10,964 nt of DNA from Chlamydiota bacterium (GTDB taxonomy: Bacteria > Chlamydiota > Chlamydiia > Chlamydiales > JAJFMB01), in contig JAJFMB010000332.1 of NCBI GenBank assembly GCA_021772355.1, positions 1 through 10,964 on the forward strand, given 5' to 3'. Made by a program: the position numbers and the translations under genes. Positions 1 to 6,412 of this stretch are shown piece after piece; the stretch's first letter is position 1; the number at the start of each line of letters is the position of its first letter. The notes under the pieces were generated by a model. It saw only the letters and a list, made by a program, of their open reading frames with translations. It ran no database searches and was not told the origin of the DNA.

Positions 1-21
1 ATAAATAACAATTTGGTACAT

Positions 22-375
22 ATGAAAACGTTAATTTCTCTAATTTTAAGCAGTATTGCCGTGTTTGTTGCAGCGAATATATTACCGGGTGTCCAGGTTG
101 ATACGTTTTTGACAGCTGTTGTTGTCGCTGTCGTTCTGGGCTTGGTTAATGCCTTTATTGCTCCATTGCTGTTTGTACTAACACTTCCTCTCAATGTTAT
201 AACGCTTGGCTTGTTTTCCTTTGTGATCATCGCCTTCCTCGTCATGCTCGTCTCGTGGATTGTCCCCGGATTTGTCGTTGATGGGTTTCTGTGGGCTCTT
301 GTCTTTGCGTTTGTACTCGCGCTTATCAACAGTTTTATTGCGTCATTTAACTCTTCTTGGCCAAGCGATACCTAG
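22..375 (+). CDS. Phage-holin-4_2 / YvlD-family small membrane protein
   Basis: A 117-residue, very hydrophobic protein with four predicted membrane helices (about residues 3-22, 27-48, 52-77 and 81-104). The pattern NxLPGVxVD, then LGLVNAFIxPLLxxLTLPLNxITLGLF, is what I know of the PF04020 family (phage holin 4_2, YvlD-like), whose members are usually 110-120 residues. The family sits in the inner membrane. Its molecular role is not established and the holin name is historical. I start at the ATG at 22 (MKTLISL); an in-frame TTG at 13 would add only three residues, and neither has a clear Shine-Dalgarno, although upstream sequence is cut off by the window edge. The gene converges with dsbB and its last 33 bases overlap the dsbB 3' end. 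The last 10 or so residues (after LALINSFIA) are polar and probably lie outside the conserved domain. The family call is good; the function is unknown. Confidence 0.82.
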   Translation: MKTLISLILSSIAVFVAANILPGVQVDTFLTAVVVAVVLGLVNAFIAPLLFVLTLPLNVITLGLFSFVIIAFLVMLVSWIVPGFVVDGFLWALVFAFVLALINSFIASFNSSWPSDT

Positions 376-753
376 AAGAATCAGCATTGCCAAAAGTGCA
401 AGAGCAGACAGCATTGGAAGAGTTAGAAAACCTAAGCCAAGCTCTGTTTTTTCTGAACAGTCAGGGCCCGATCCACATAAATCAATCGGCTGCCATCCCG
501 GTATTTCCTGAATCGCGATTTGGTAAAGCGCAAAGAAAAATCCAATAACAACAAGTGGAAAGACGTAAGGGACAATGGCATTAAAGCCATTATAGGTGGC
601 AAGTCCTAATATGATGACCAAAGGAAAAATGCAGATCCGTTGATACCAGCATAGGTGGCAAGGATCCAACTTCAGAACCTCACTAAAATACAAACTGCCA
701 AATGCAGCGATACAAGCAATTAACCAAGCGAAATAAAGGCTATATTTTTTCAT
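343..753 (-). CDS. dsbB: Disulfide bond formation protein DsbB (BdbC-like)
   Basis: A 136-residue inner-membrane protein that should re-oxidise the adjacent DsbA-like protein and pass electrons to quinone. It shows the DsbB layout: TM1 (about 5-24), a first periplasmic loop with the active-site pair C32-H-L-C35 in the family motif PCHLCWYQR, TM2 and TM3 (about 40-57 and 60-80), a second periplasmic loop with the pair C93 and C99, and TM4 (about 109-130). R39 just after the CxxC is the residue associated with quinone interaction in the family. The length suits the short BdbC type better than the longer E. coli DsbB. The ATG overlaps the stop of the DsbA-like gene (ATGA), so the two are probably translationally coupled. 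The last 11 codons overlap the convergent YvlD-family gene. All four catalytic cysteines are present, so I expect it to be active. Confidence 0.93.
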   Translation of the reverse strand: MKKYSLYFAWLIACIAAFGSLYFSEVLKLDPCHLCWYQRICIFPLVIILGLATYNGFNAIVPYVFPLVVIGFFFALYQIAIQEIPGWQPIDLCGSGPDCSEKTELGLGFLTLPMLSALALLAMLILLGIAWPRRVK

Positions 754-1421
754 GGATGGCTCTCAAGTATGTGATTAACGTGGCTACTGATATCTGCAAA
801 AGAAACAGAATCTAAGCGAATACCATTCACATAGACAGTAGGGGTTGTCAGATGCCCCATGATCTTATTGCCGTACTGATTATTTTTATCAATTTGCACT
901 TTGAACTTTTCCTGTTCAATACAGGTCTTGAGATGGTTAAGATCGATCTCAGAACTTGTTTGTTTTGCCATTTCGATCAGTTGCTCTGTCGTTCCCCAAT
1001 CTCGATTTTCTTTAGGTTGATTAAGATAAATGTGATCGAGATATTTAAAAAACAACTCTCCGTTAGGAAGACTGCTATTCTGACGAAACACGCATAAAAG
1101 CGCATTTGCAGCAGGCATAGAACCAGGAAGAAAAGATACAGGAAAGACCGTATAGAGAATTTTGTTAGTGTCGATCAGCTCTTTTTTTATCTCAGGATAA
1201 ACCTGATTATTGAAAGTCACGCAATGTGAGCATTTCGGTTCCTCAAATACAACGACACGCACCTTAGCGTTAGGGTTGCCGATAGTAGGCTGCCCCTGTA
1301 CATTGATATTAATTGGAGGCGGAAGCTTTTGACCCGATAATGTTACAGTTCCAATAGCAATTACAGCCAAAATAAAAACCGTCAGCAAAACAAGCGTTTT
1401 TGGAGGTTTTTGAATTTCCAT
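750..1421 (-). CDS. dsbA: Membrane-anchored DsbA-like thiol oxidoreductase (chlamydial DsbH-type)
   Basis: A 223-residue thioredoxin-fold protein. One N-terminal hydrophobic segment (about 9-29), with no clear cleavage site, suggests an inner-membrane anchor with the catalytic domain in the periplasm. The domain begins near residue 45 (GxPxIGNPNAKVxVVVFEEPKCSHC). The redox motif is C64-S-H-C67 and the conserved cis-proline loop is T193-P194 before VYVNG; between them lies the helical insertion of DsbA/Thioredoxin_4 proteins. Two further cysteines, C110 and C167, fall in the insertion and could form a structural disulfide. It should oxidise envelope proteins and be recycled by DsbB, which follows with a 4-nt overlap. 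An equivalent neighbouring pair is known in Chlamydia, where the DsbA-like member is called DsbH; orthology here is inferred. The start is supported by AAGGA eight bases upstream. The inverted-repeat element begins 16 bp before the start codon. Confidence 0.9.
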   Translation of the reverse strand: MEIQKPPKTLVLLTVFILAVIAIGTVTLSGQKLPPPININVQGQPTIGNPNAKVRVVVFEEPKCSHCVTFNNQVYPEIKKELIDTNKILYTVFPVSFLPGSMPAANALLCVFRQNSSLPNGELFFKYLDHIYLNQPKENRDWGTTEQLIEMAKQTSSEIDLNHLKTCIEQEKFKVQIDKNNQYGNKIMGHLTTPTVYVNGIRLDSVSFADISSHVNHILESHP

Positions 1422-1429
1422 ATGTTACA

Positions 1430-1434
1430 TCCTT
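1430..1434 (-). promoter_or_regulatory. Shine-Dalgarno of the DsbA-like gene
   Basis: On the minus strand the sequence AAGGA lies eight bases before the ATG at 1421. It supports that start. It sits just outside the left end of the inverted-repeat element (1438), so the element interrupts the leader but spares the ribosome binding site. Confidence 0.7.
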
Positions 1435-1437
1435 TTT

Positions 1438-1475
1438 GTCAGTAATTCCCGCTGAGCCTTCCGTGGTAAAATGGC
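1438..1475 (+). repeat. Left terminal inverted repeat of the 336-bp element
   Basis: Reverse complement of 1736-1773: a 15-base perfect core (1442-1456) plus an inner 8-base perfect block (1468-1475) at the same spacing in both arms. The motif ATTCCCGC in this arm can also pair with GCGGGAAT at 1480-1487, so this end alone can form a local 8-bp stem with a 27-base loop, immediately upstream of the DsbA-like ribosome binding site. Confidence 0.8.
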
Positions 1476-1507
1476 ACACGCGGGAATCTCCTTCGTTGGT
1501 CTGCATC

Positions 1508-1529
1508 GGCAACCCTACATAGGGTTGCC
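1508..1529. repeat. Perfect 9-bp stem hairpin inside the 336-bp element
   Basis: GGCAACCCT (1508-1516), loop ACAT, AGGGTTGCC (1521-1529). No T-run follows on either strand, so it does not look like an intrinsic terminator. It may be a structural part of the element or of an RNA read from it. Confidence 0.75.
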
Positions 1530-1735
1530 TGCTTCGACCGCCTTGGATTTTCCACCCGTGAGCCGTTTTCCTTGGCCTTATTGCATAACTTTTGCCTGGA
1601 TCTTTGCGCAAAAACAACTCATCTTTAAATGCTTGCGTTCTTGTAAATAGCGCTTTGGCTATATACTGCGAACGACAATCATTCAAATCTTAGTGTTTTT
1701 GCATCAAATCTCCTGGGCAATATTTATGTAACAAG

Positions 1736-1773
1736 GCCATTTTCCCTTAGGAATCTCAGCGGGAATTACCGAC
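1736..1773 (-). repeat. Right terminal inverted repeat of the 336-bp element
   Basis: Partner of 1438-1475. It contains CTCAGCGGGAATTAC (1755-1769) and GCCATTTT (1736-1743). It ends about 60 bp downstream of the stop codon of the small secreted-protein gene. Confidence 0.8.
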
Positions 1774-1835
1774 CTTTTACTTATAATTTATTTTTTTAAA
1801 TCATTTGTCATAAAAGGTGCAATCAGAAAATATTA

Positions 1836-2297
1836 CTAGGCCTCTGGCGGCGTCTTCAGAACATATGGGAGGGGTTTGATGTATGTGTCGTCAGATTCTA
1901 CAATGAGCATACCACACACTTCACCGTTGACCTCTAAGCGATAGCGCCCAAGAGGAAGGTATTGAGGCAGAGAGTTCTGATCATTTCCTTTAGAGAAGGA
2001 AAAATAACCATACTGTGGTCCGATCATTTCAATCCACATGTCACCGGCAGGGCGAACGACAAGAGATAGAATACCGGGAACATTTCCGGTTGGGCGCGTT
2101 ACAGTCATCGTGGCGATTTCTAAAGCAATAGCGTTAGGCATGTCATGCCTTGTGACCATAGAGAGCTGAAAGTGACTTCCTTGATCTTCGGCATGCACGT
2201 AGAAACTTCTCATTCTATCGACAGTTGCTTCAGGTATAGCAGCCAAGCATGTGGCACAAGAAATAAAAGTGGCTAATGTTAGTAGATATTTTTTCAT
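1836..2297 (-). CDS. Small secreted protein of unknown function
   Basis: A 153-residue protein beginning with a classical signal peptide: two lysines, a hydrophobic core, and a likely signal peptidase I site after about residue 20 (CLAA, then IPEA). Cysteines 14 and 17 lie within the signal peptide but do not form a convincing lipobox. The mature part (about 133 residues) has alternating hydrophobic residues and many short strands (LSLVVRPAGDMWIEMIG, GRYRLEVNGEVCGMLIVE), suggesting a compact beta-sandwich in the periplasm or outside the cell. One mature cysteine remains. I do not recognise the family. The start is firm, because GGAGGA lies six bases upstream of the ATG. The gene follows the 817-residue gene by 63 bp on the same strand and has its own candidate promoter in that gap. 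Confidence 0.85.
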   Translation of the reverse strand: MKKYLLTLATFISCATCLAAIPEATVDRMRSFYVHAEDQGSHFQLSMVTRHDMPNAIALEIATMTVTRPTGNVPGILSLVVRPAGDMWIEMIGPQYGYFSFSKGNDQNSLPQYLPLGRYRLEVNGEVCGMLIVESDDTYIKPLPYVLKTPPEA

Positions 2298-2303
2298 AAC
2301 ACG

Positions 2304-2309
2304 TCCTCC
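2304..2309 (-). promoter_or_regulatory. Strong Shine-Dalgarno for the small secreted protein
   Basis: GGAGGA on the minus strand, six bases before the ATG at 2297. It is the best ribosome binding site in the window and suggests high translation. Confidence 0.85.
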
Positions 2310-2327
2310 GTATTGAAAGGTTGTGCT

Positions 2328-2357
2328 ATTATAAACGATTAGTGCTTTTGATGGTAA
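2328..2357 (-). promoter_or_regulatory. Candidate sigma70-type promoter for the small secreted protein
   Basis: Minus-strand TATAAT (2328-2333) matches the consensus -10 box. TTACCA (2352-2357) matches four of six positions of the -35 box with an 18-bp spacer. Transcription would start near 2321, giving a short leader with the GGAGGA site. The -10 is convincing and the -35 only fair. Confidence 0.5.
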
Positions 2358-2360
2358 TAA

Positions 2361-4814
2361 TTAGAGTTTAATATATGTGTTAAAATCTTTAATTACAGGT
2401 TTGTAATCACGAAATTGAGGATCACTGTTAATTATTTGACCTATGATCTTTCCCTTTTCTTGGGCCGTTTTAGAATCAAGGGTATGAAGCGCTTTGATTA
2501 GGGATTGAACGACAGAAGTCATTCTCCTGCGGTGACGAAAAATTTGTTCCTTTTCCCAAGATATTTTTGTGTATTGCACAGTCTGATCAGATTTTTTTGT
2601 GATGCCGCAATTTTGTTCATATTCCTTTGAGGTAACATGATAATCGGGGTAGATGCCAGTTCTCGGATCATCTGCAAGCAGTTGAGTCACAAAGATTCTA
2701 AACTGATCCTCATCGGGGTTATGGATGGCATCAGTGATGATTTCTGCTTGCGCTCCGAATATCAACTGATTGAGTTTATGACTTTCGATGTGATTTTCCG
2801 TTTCTCTTTCGCGGATCAGCTTGTAGAGTTCATCTCGAATCAACGTGATATCCATTTCTGCATGGTCATTGTGTATTCTTTCAACCAAAGCTGAGAAGGC
2901 ATTGTGGCGGGGATCTATCGAAAAGATGTTTTGATTGTCATCTGCATAAAGAAGGTGATGTATAAGTTGTGCGTGGATGACTCTCTTTTGGAAACGTGTC
3001 TTGCGATAGTTGGCGTAGACATTGCTTATTGACTGAGTAACTTTTCCGAGACGATCTGATAGAAGCTTCGTTACAGAAAAAGATTTCCCTTTAGAAACTT
3101 GAGGTTTGGGTGTGGGAAAGGCTTTTTCTACAGGTTTTTCTGTAACAGAATGGATATTTGGTTCTGTATGGAGAACGCCTTGCAAAGGAAGATAGTCTAC
3201 CTTGAACTCATCCGGAAGTTGTAAGTTTTTAATCTTTTTGTGACCTAAATGAATAGTAGAAAGCTCAATGTTGCGATTGATCTGATAGATAAAACTCAGT
3301 GCAATGGATTTAAACAACCGTTCCTGTTCATCTGTTAGATTCAAAGCAAGCAGATCCATTTCGATGTTTGCCGGTAAAGAAATGTTATCAATGCTATTTT
3401 TTTGATTGAGTATGTCGTTAATTTCTTCGTTATGTGTCTGAATAAATTCATGTAAGTTGTGAATCGTTCTTTTGTTGAGATCTCCAAGCGGTCGAAAATC
3501 TAAAGGGACGCTAAATGCAATTTTGTGTCCATTTTGAGAGATAAAGCTAATCTCTCTTTCCCCATAAACAAAACCCTGATTAGTATTGTATTGAATGTTT
3601 ACCCAAGATGATCGTTCCAATACACCACATCTGTCTCTGGCAATATGCCCGTGTTTATAGGATAATACCTCGAGACGTTTATCTTTTTGTCTTTGATTTA
3701 AATTTGATTTCTCAATTTTTTCTTTTTCAGCTGCCTCACTTTGAAGAGCTTCTTGGTAGTTTGCCAAGGCTCTGTCTAGAACTCCTTTGGAGTCTTGAGT
3801 CTCAAGTCCCATAAAATAGTTGTCGGTATGAACCTGTTGATTGTGGGGCATGGCATGTTCCATAAGATCCATGCAGTAATCAAATAACTCTAGTTTTGTT
3901 TTAATGGTGGTACGGTTATCTTCATTGGAAACCTGATAAAACTTTTCAAGCTTTTTGGAGAGTTGATTTGAGTATTCTTGTATCTTCGATAGGGGTTTGC
4001 CACTTTTGAATTGTTTGATGTAGTATTTCCTAGTTGTTGCAGCCTGGTTAAGATAATCCATAAATGCATGGGCTAGATCGGGATTTTGTTCGATAATTTT
4101 TAGAAGTATATCTTCTTTTGGAGATATTCGGTGTAAATTTCCACGAATCGACTGAATTCTAGCGTGGCGCGCCATACTCAACACAATATCCACTTTATGA
4201 CTGTGATAGAGAACAGTGTGTTGAGAAAAAAACTGTTTTACTTTGACGGCACTATCGTATGCTTCAATGCATCTCGATGGTATTTTTTGGAGTGTTACGG
4301 TTTTCTTTTTTCTTCTGAATTTCTGATGAAGTATATTCTCCGAGTATTTGATAAAGTTCTTATCGTCTAGGATGCTTTGAAGCTCTTCACCCTTATCATC
4401 GTCTTGAAGAATGATAGGTAGAGAGTGTTTATTGATTGCTTCGTCTAGTTTTTGAAATGATTTTAGATCATAGTGAGAATTTCTAAAAAGATCAGTGATA
4501 GCCAAACAGTTCGCATACTCTTCCGGGTTGATCTCTTTAGCGTTGATTTGCGTTAAATGTGTATAGTCAATTGCAAAAGCCCCATGCAGTGCCGCTTCAA
4601 AAAGTTGTTGAGTTTGAGTGTGTTCATAAGCTTGTTTGTTTCCTGTGATGACAGCCCAAAGGCGTCCCATCATGGCTCCAAAATATTCAAATCCTTGGCG
4701 TTGAACAATTTTTCCTTCTTTATAACGATAAAGATCTGCAGATCCCTTTTGCATTACTTGGTAAAGAGAAGAGGTGTTGTGAATGAAATTTGCAAAATTC
4801 TCGTCTACAGGCAT
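2361..4814 (-). CDS. Large uncharacterised protein, 817 residues, possibly lineage-specific
   Basis: I do not recognise this protein. It has no signal peptide or membrane segment and is rich in Lys, Gln, Asn, Asp and His. It is mostly alpha-helical in appearance, with a charged coiled-coil-like stretch around residues 345-385, then a more strand-like region (about 405-440, ending in SVPLDFRPLGDLNKRT). A Pro/Lys-rich linker at about 555-578 separates an N-terminal part of roughly 550 residues from a helical C-terminal part (about 580-817). Such large, soluble, two-part proteins without known domains are typical of chlamydial lineage-specific genes, some of which are type III effectors; an effector role here is only a possibility. 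ATG at 4814 is preceded by AAGGA at a rather long 10-base spacing. The gene is transcribed away from the permuted-papain-like gene and leads into the small secreted-protein gene 63 bp on. The reading frame is intact throughout. Confidence 0.88.
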   Translation of the reverse strand: MPVDENFANFIHNTSSLYQVMQKGSADLYRYKEGKIVQRQGFEYFGAMMGRLWAVITGNKQAYEHTQTQQLFEAALHGAFAIDYTHLTQINAKEINPEEYANCLAITDLFRNSHYDLKSFQKLDEAINKHSLPIILQDDDKGEELQSILDDKNFIKYSENILHQKFRRKKKTVTLQKIPSRCIEAYDSAVKVKQFFSQHTVLYHSHKVDIVLSMARHARIQSIRGNLHRISPKEDILLKIIEQNPDLAHAFMDYLNQAATTRKYYIKQFKSGKPLSKIQEYSNQLSKKLEKFYQVSNEDNRTTIKTKLELFDYCMDLMEHAMPHNQQVHTDNYFMGLETQDSKGVLDRALANYQEALQSEAAEKEKIEKSNLNQRQKDKRLEVLSYKHGHIARDRCGVLERSSWVNIQYNTNQGFVYGEREISFISQNGHKIAFSVPLDFRPLGDLNKRTIHNLHEFIQTHNEEINDILNQKNSIDNISLPANIEMDLLALNLTDEQERLFKSIALSFIYQINRNIELSTIHLGHKKIKNLQLPDEFKVDYLPLQGVLHTEPNIHSVTEKPVEKAFPTPKPQVSKGKSFSVTKLLSDRLGKVTQSISNVYANYRKTRFQKRVIHAQLIHHLLYADDNQNIFSIDPRHNAFSALVERIHNDHAEMDITLIRDELYKLIRERETENHIESHKLNQLIFGAQAEIITDAIHNPDEDQFRIFVTQLLADDPRTGIYPDYHVTSKEYEQNCGITKKSDQTVQYTKISWEKEQIFRHRRRMTSVVQSLIKALHTLDSKTAQEKGKIIGQIINSDPQFRDYKPVIKDFNTYIKL

Positions 4815-4953
4815 AATTTAAAAATCCTTATTATACGCTCATTATACAACAAAACTGTAAAAAATTCATTTATATTAATATGTTATAAACATAGATGAAG
4901 AAATATTAAAGATTGCTAGTATAAAAATCCCCCTAGGATTACGATCTTACATT
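4815..4953. promoter_or_regulatory. AT-rich divergent intergenic region
   Basis: 139 bp between two divergent genes. Towards the leftward 817-residue gene there are two consensus TATAAT hexamers on the minus strand (4830-4835 and 4841-4846), but the best -35-like box (TTTACA, 4856-4861) is 20 or 9 bp away from them, so neither is an ideal pair. Towards the rightward gene, TATAAA at 4920-4925 is a possible -10 without a clear -35. AATCC-CCCTA-GGATT at 4926-4940 is a 5-bp inverted repeat close to the rightward start. Both promoters are probably here; exact boxes are uncertain. Confidence 0.45.
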
Positions 4954-5892
4954 ATGAAGATAATTCGTTTCATATGTTTCCTTTTTTTAGCATGCGCACC
5001 CCTTGAAGCTGCGAAGTGGGTCTCCCCTGACTATCGCAATCTCTATGTTCATCTAGAGAGGCAGAAGCGGATTAAGCGAACTGCGTACATGACAGAAAGC
5101 GATTACTTTGTGATTATTTTGGTCGATGCGCGTCATTTAGACTATACGGATAATCAGGCGTTTTTCCGCACTTTGGCCAAGCACCCTAGTGATGGCAGTA
5201 AAAATGGTGATGTTGGACATGCGTGGGTCTACCTTAGAGGTCTTGAAAAAGGTAAAGTAGAAATTGTTGAAGGAGGACACACAGGAGAGTTTGGCGAGGT
5301 ACAGCCCAAGTATTTTGAGGGTGTCATGAATGCCATCGAGTATGGCAAGGCTATTCCTGATATGGTGGACATTTGGTGCCCCATGGAGTTTGATCCCAAT
5401 CCCATCAGTTACCTATGGGAAGTACAAAAAGATGGCCTTTTTCAACAAGGCTCAGGGGGTCACGTCCCTACTTTTGCAGCCAAGATAGGGCTCACAGAAG
5501 AACAGTACTGCAAGATAAAAGAATTCATTGCAGCCTACCCCTTCAAAGATTACAGCCTTTCGCAAAACCAATGCGCCTCTTTTGCCGCTCGGATAGCTCA
5601 CCTTGCCGGCCTGCCCTTAGAAAGCGAAATCAGCATGCGCATAGCACCCTTTGTCACAATAGGTAAGAGAAAACTCACTTTTTGGAATGATCATAAGTAT
5701 TCCCTCTTTACTTTCTCCACCCCCGATATGCTGGAAAAAAGCCTTATGCAGGCTGTTCTAGAAGGAAAAGCAGAGTATGCCTTGAACTGGTACAACTACC
5801 AACACCCCAGATCCTTTAAGGAAAAAATCGCTGGCCTCAAAGAGTCGCTCCTTCGGATGAATGAGAGACTCGAGAGGATGATGGCTCTATAG
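4954..5892 (+). CDS. Secreted protein with permuted papain-like (NlpC/P60-LRAT type) hydrolase signature
   Basis: A 312-residue protein with an N-terminal signal peptide (residues 1 to about 20, ending LEAA). The mature protein has a block DVGHAWVYLRG with H89 on a predicted strand, a GGHTGEFGE block (107-115), a second GGH (168-170), and QNQCASFAARIAHLAGLP with C207 at the start of a helix. In circularly permuted papain-like enzymes (the YaeF/LRAT branch of NlpC/P60) the catalytic His comes first and the nucleophilic Cys follows in an NxC motif at a helix start, which matches this order. Those families include amidases, acyltransferases and thioesterases. Substrate and activity here are unknown, and I infer the fold from motifs alone. 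The C-terminus (about 283-312) is a charged helix. The start has only a weak, distant AGGA (15 bases), so expression may be low or leader-controlled. The last two bases of the stop codon belong to the inverted-repeat element that follows. Confidence 0.85.
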   Translation: MKIIRFICFLFLACAPLEAAKWVSPDYRNLYVHLERQKRIKRTAYMTESDYFVIILVDARHLDYTDNQAFFRTLAKHPSDGSKNGDVGHAWVYLRGLEKGKVEIVEGGHTGEFGEVQPKYFEGVMNAIEYGKAIPDMVDIWCPMEFDPNPISYLWEVQKDGLFQQGSGGHVPTFAAKIGLTEEQYCKIKEFIAAYPFKDYSLSQNQCASFAARIAHLAGLPLESEISMRIAPFVTIGKRKLTFWNDHKYSLFTFSTPDMLEKSLMQAVLEGKAEYALNWYNYQHPRSFKEKIAGLKESLLRMNERLERMMAL

Positions 5893-5936
5893 TCTACCTA
5901 TTGGACCCCCGGTCACAACGAAAGAAGGAACGACTT
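5891..5936 (+). repeat. Element end copy A (outer left)
   Basis: A 46-bp end sequence running from AGTCTAC through GGACCCCCGGTCACAACGAA to CGACTT. It is the reverse complement, with about seven mismatches, of 6413-6458. It is also a direct repeat of copy C 69 bp downstream. Confidence 0.85.
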
Positions 5937-5944
5937 GTCAACAC

Positions 5945-5959
5945 TCTACTCGTTGGACC
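5945..5959 (+). repeat. Partial element end copy B
   Basis: TCTACTCGTTGGACC is identical to the first 15 bases after the initial G of the right-hand arm read inward, and it abuts copy C. It is a truncated fourth copy of the end sequence and is closer to the right arm than to copy A. Confidence 0.75.
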
Positions 5960-6005
5960 AGTCTACTCTCTGGACCCCCGGTCACAGCGAATGATACATA
6001 GACTT
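5960..6005 (+). repeat. Element end copy C (inner left)
   Basis: Direct repeat of copy A, with 27 of 32 identities over the first 32 bases and the GACTT block conserved at the end. This places two full end sequences in tandem on the left side, against one on the right. Confidence 0.82.
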
Positions 6006-6251
6006 GAGTGACATAAAAGTGAAGCTGAACCGCATGTAGATCACACTTTAAGTCTAGCAAAACTTGGGTGACTAAATTTACCCTCAACAACTGAAAAATA
6101 AAGAAGATGGGGTTAGGCGACGTAGTAAGAATAACTACGATATGTAACGTCGAAATAGAAAACCTATCCAGCTCAACCCTTACGAAAAAGCTAGGGGACA
6201 ATCCCCTCACATCTGAAGATGACTTTAGCTTTTGTAGCTTAAAGCTTCTTC

Positions 6252-6278
6252 AAAAGAAATTGCCCTCTTCGAGGGCAA
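6252..6278 (-). terminator. Intrinsic terminator candidate reading leftwards (tamB side)
   Basis: On the minus strand a perfect 8-bp stem TTGCCCTC-GAA-GAGGGCAA is followed directly by TTTCTTTT (6259 down to 6252). It would stop transcription coming from tamA-tamB, about 180 bp past the tamB stop, before it runs into the secreted-protein gene from behind. Confidence 0.68.
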
Positions 6279-6292
6279 GACTCGCTCAAACA

Positions 6293-6322
6293 GTGCAACT
6301 GCTTCGCAGTTACACAATTTTT
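6293..6322 (+). terminator. Intrinsic terminator candidate reading rightwards
   Basis: GTGCAACTGC-TTC-GCAGTTACAC forms a 10-bp stem with one mismatch (6293-6302 with 6306-6315), followed by AATTTTT. ACTCGC (6280-6285) and GCGAGT (6324-6329) can form an outer stem around it. It points the right way to stop transcription from the secreted-protein gene, about 400 bp downstream of its stop, and shields tamB from antisense reading. Confidence 0.58.
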
Positions 6323-6412
6323 CGCGAGTGTAACCTTGCTCTTGCTTACTAGCATCTTTATTGTGGAAGTTTGTGTATGTATTATGAGCAGTTATTTTCT
6401 TGCTTAGCAAGG

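Larger units (their letters stand above)
1438..1773. mobile_element. MITE-like 336-bp element with 38-bp imperfect terminal inverted repeats
   Basis: The two ends pair as an ungapped inverted repeat (1438 with 1773 through 1475 with 1736). The outer part is near perfect: GTC, one mismatch, then the 15-base GTAATTCCCGCTGAG. A diverged stretch of about 11 bases follows, then an identical AAAATGGC (1468-1475 against 1736-1743). CTTTT at 1432-1436 and again at 1774-1778 could be a 5-bp target duplication, but it is low-complexity. There is no transposase; one minus frame stays open through most of the element but resembles nothing I know. It fills nearly all of the 414-bp gap between the DsbA-like gene and the small secreted-protein gene, so any ancestral promoter of the dsb operon has been pushed away or replaced by sequence inside the element. 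A non-autonomous transposon (MITE) or another dispersed intergenic repeat are the main readings. Confidence 0.68.

Noticed and set aside
1508..1529. Hairpin as an intrinsic terminator for the small secreted-protein gene
   Set aside because: No T-tract follows on either strand, and it lies over 300 bp beyond the stop codon.
1309..1686. A 125-codon open frame on the minus strand through the 336-bp element and into the DsbA-like gene
   Set aside because: It overlaps the 5' third of a well-supported gene in another frame, its composition changes abruptly at the junction, and it matches no family I know. I treat it as chance openness of the element.
5891..6005. Direct repeats as a CRISPR array
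   Set aside because: Only two full copies and a fragment, irregular spacing, imperfect identity, an inverted copy at the far end, and no cas genes.
6107..6352. An 81-codon plus-strand frame inside the 568-bp element
   Set aside because: It runs through two strong hairpins, has no Shine-Dalgarno, and the product resembles nothing. The region is better explained as repeat and terminator structure.
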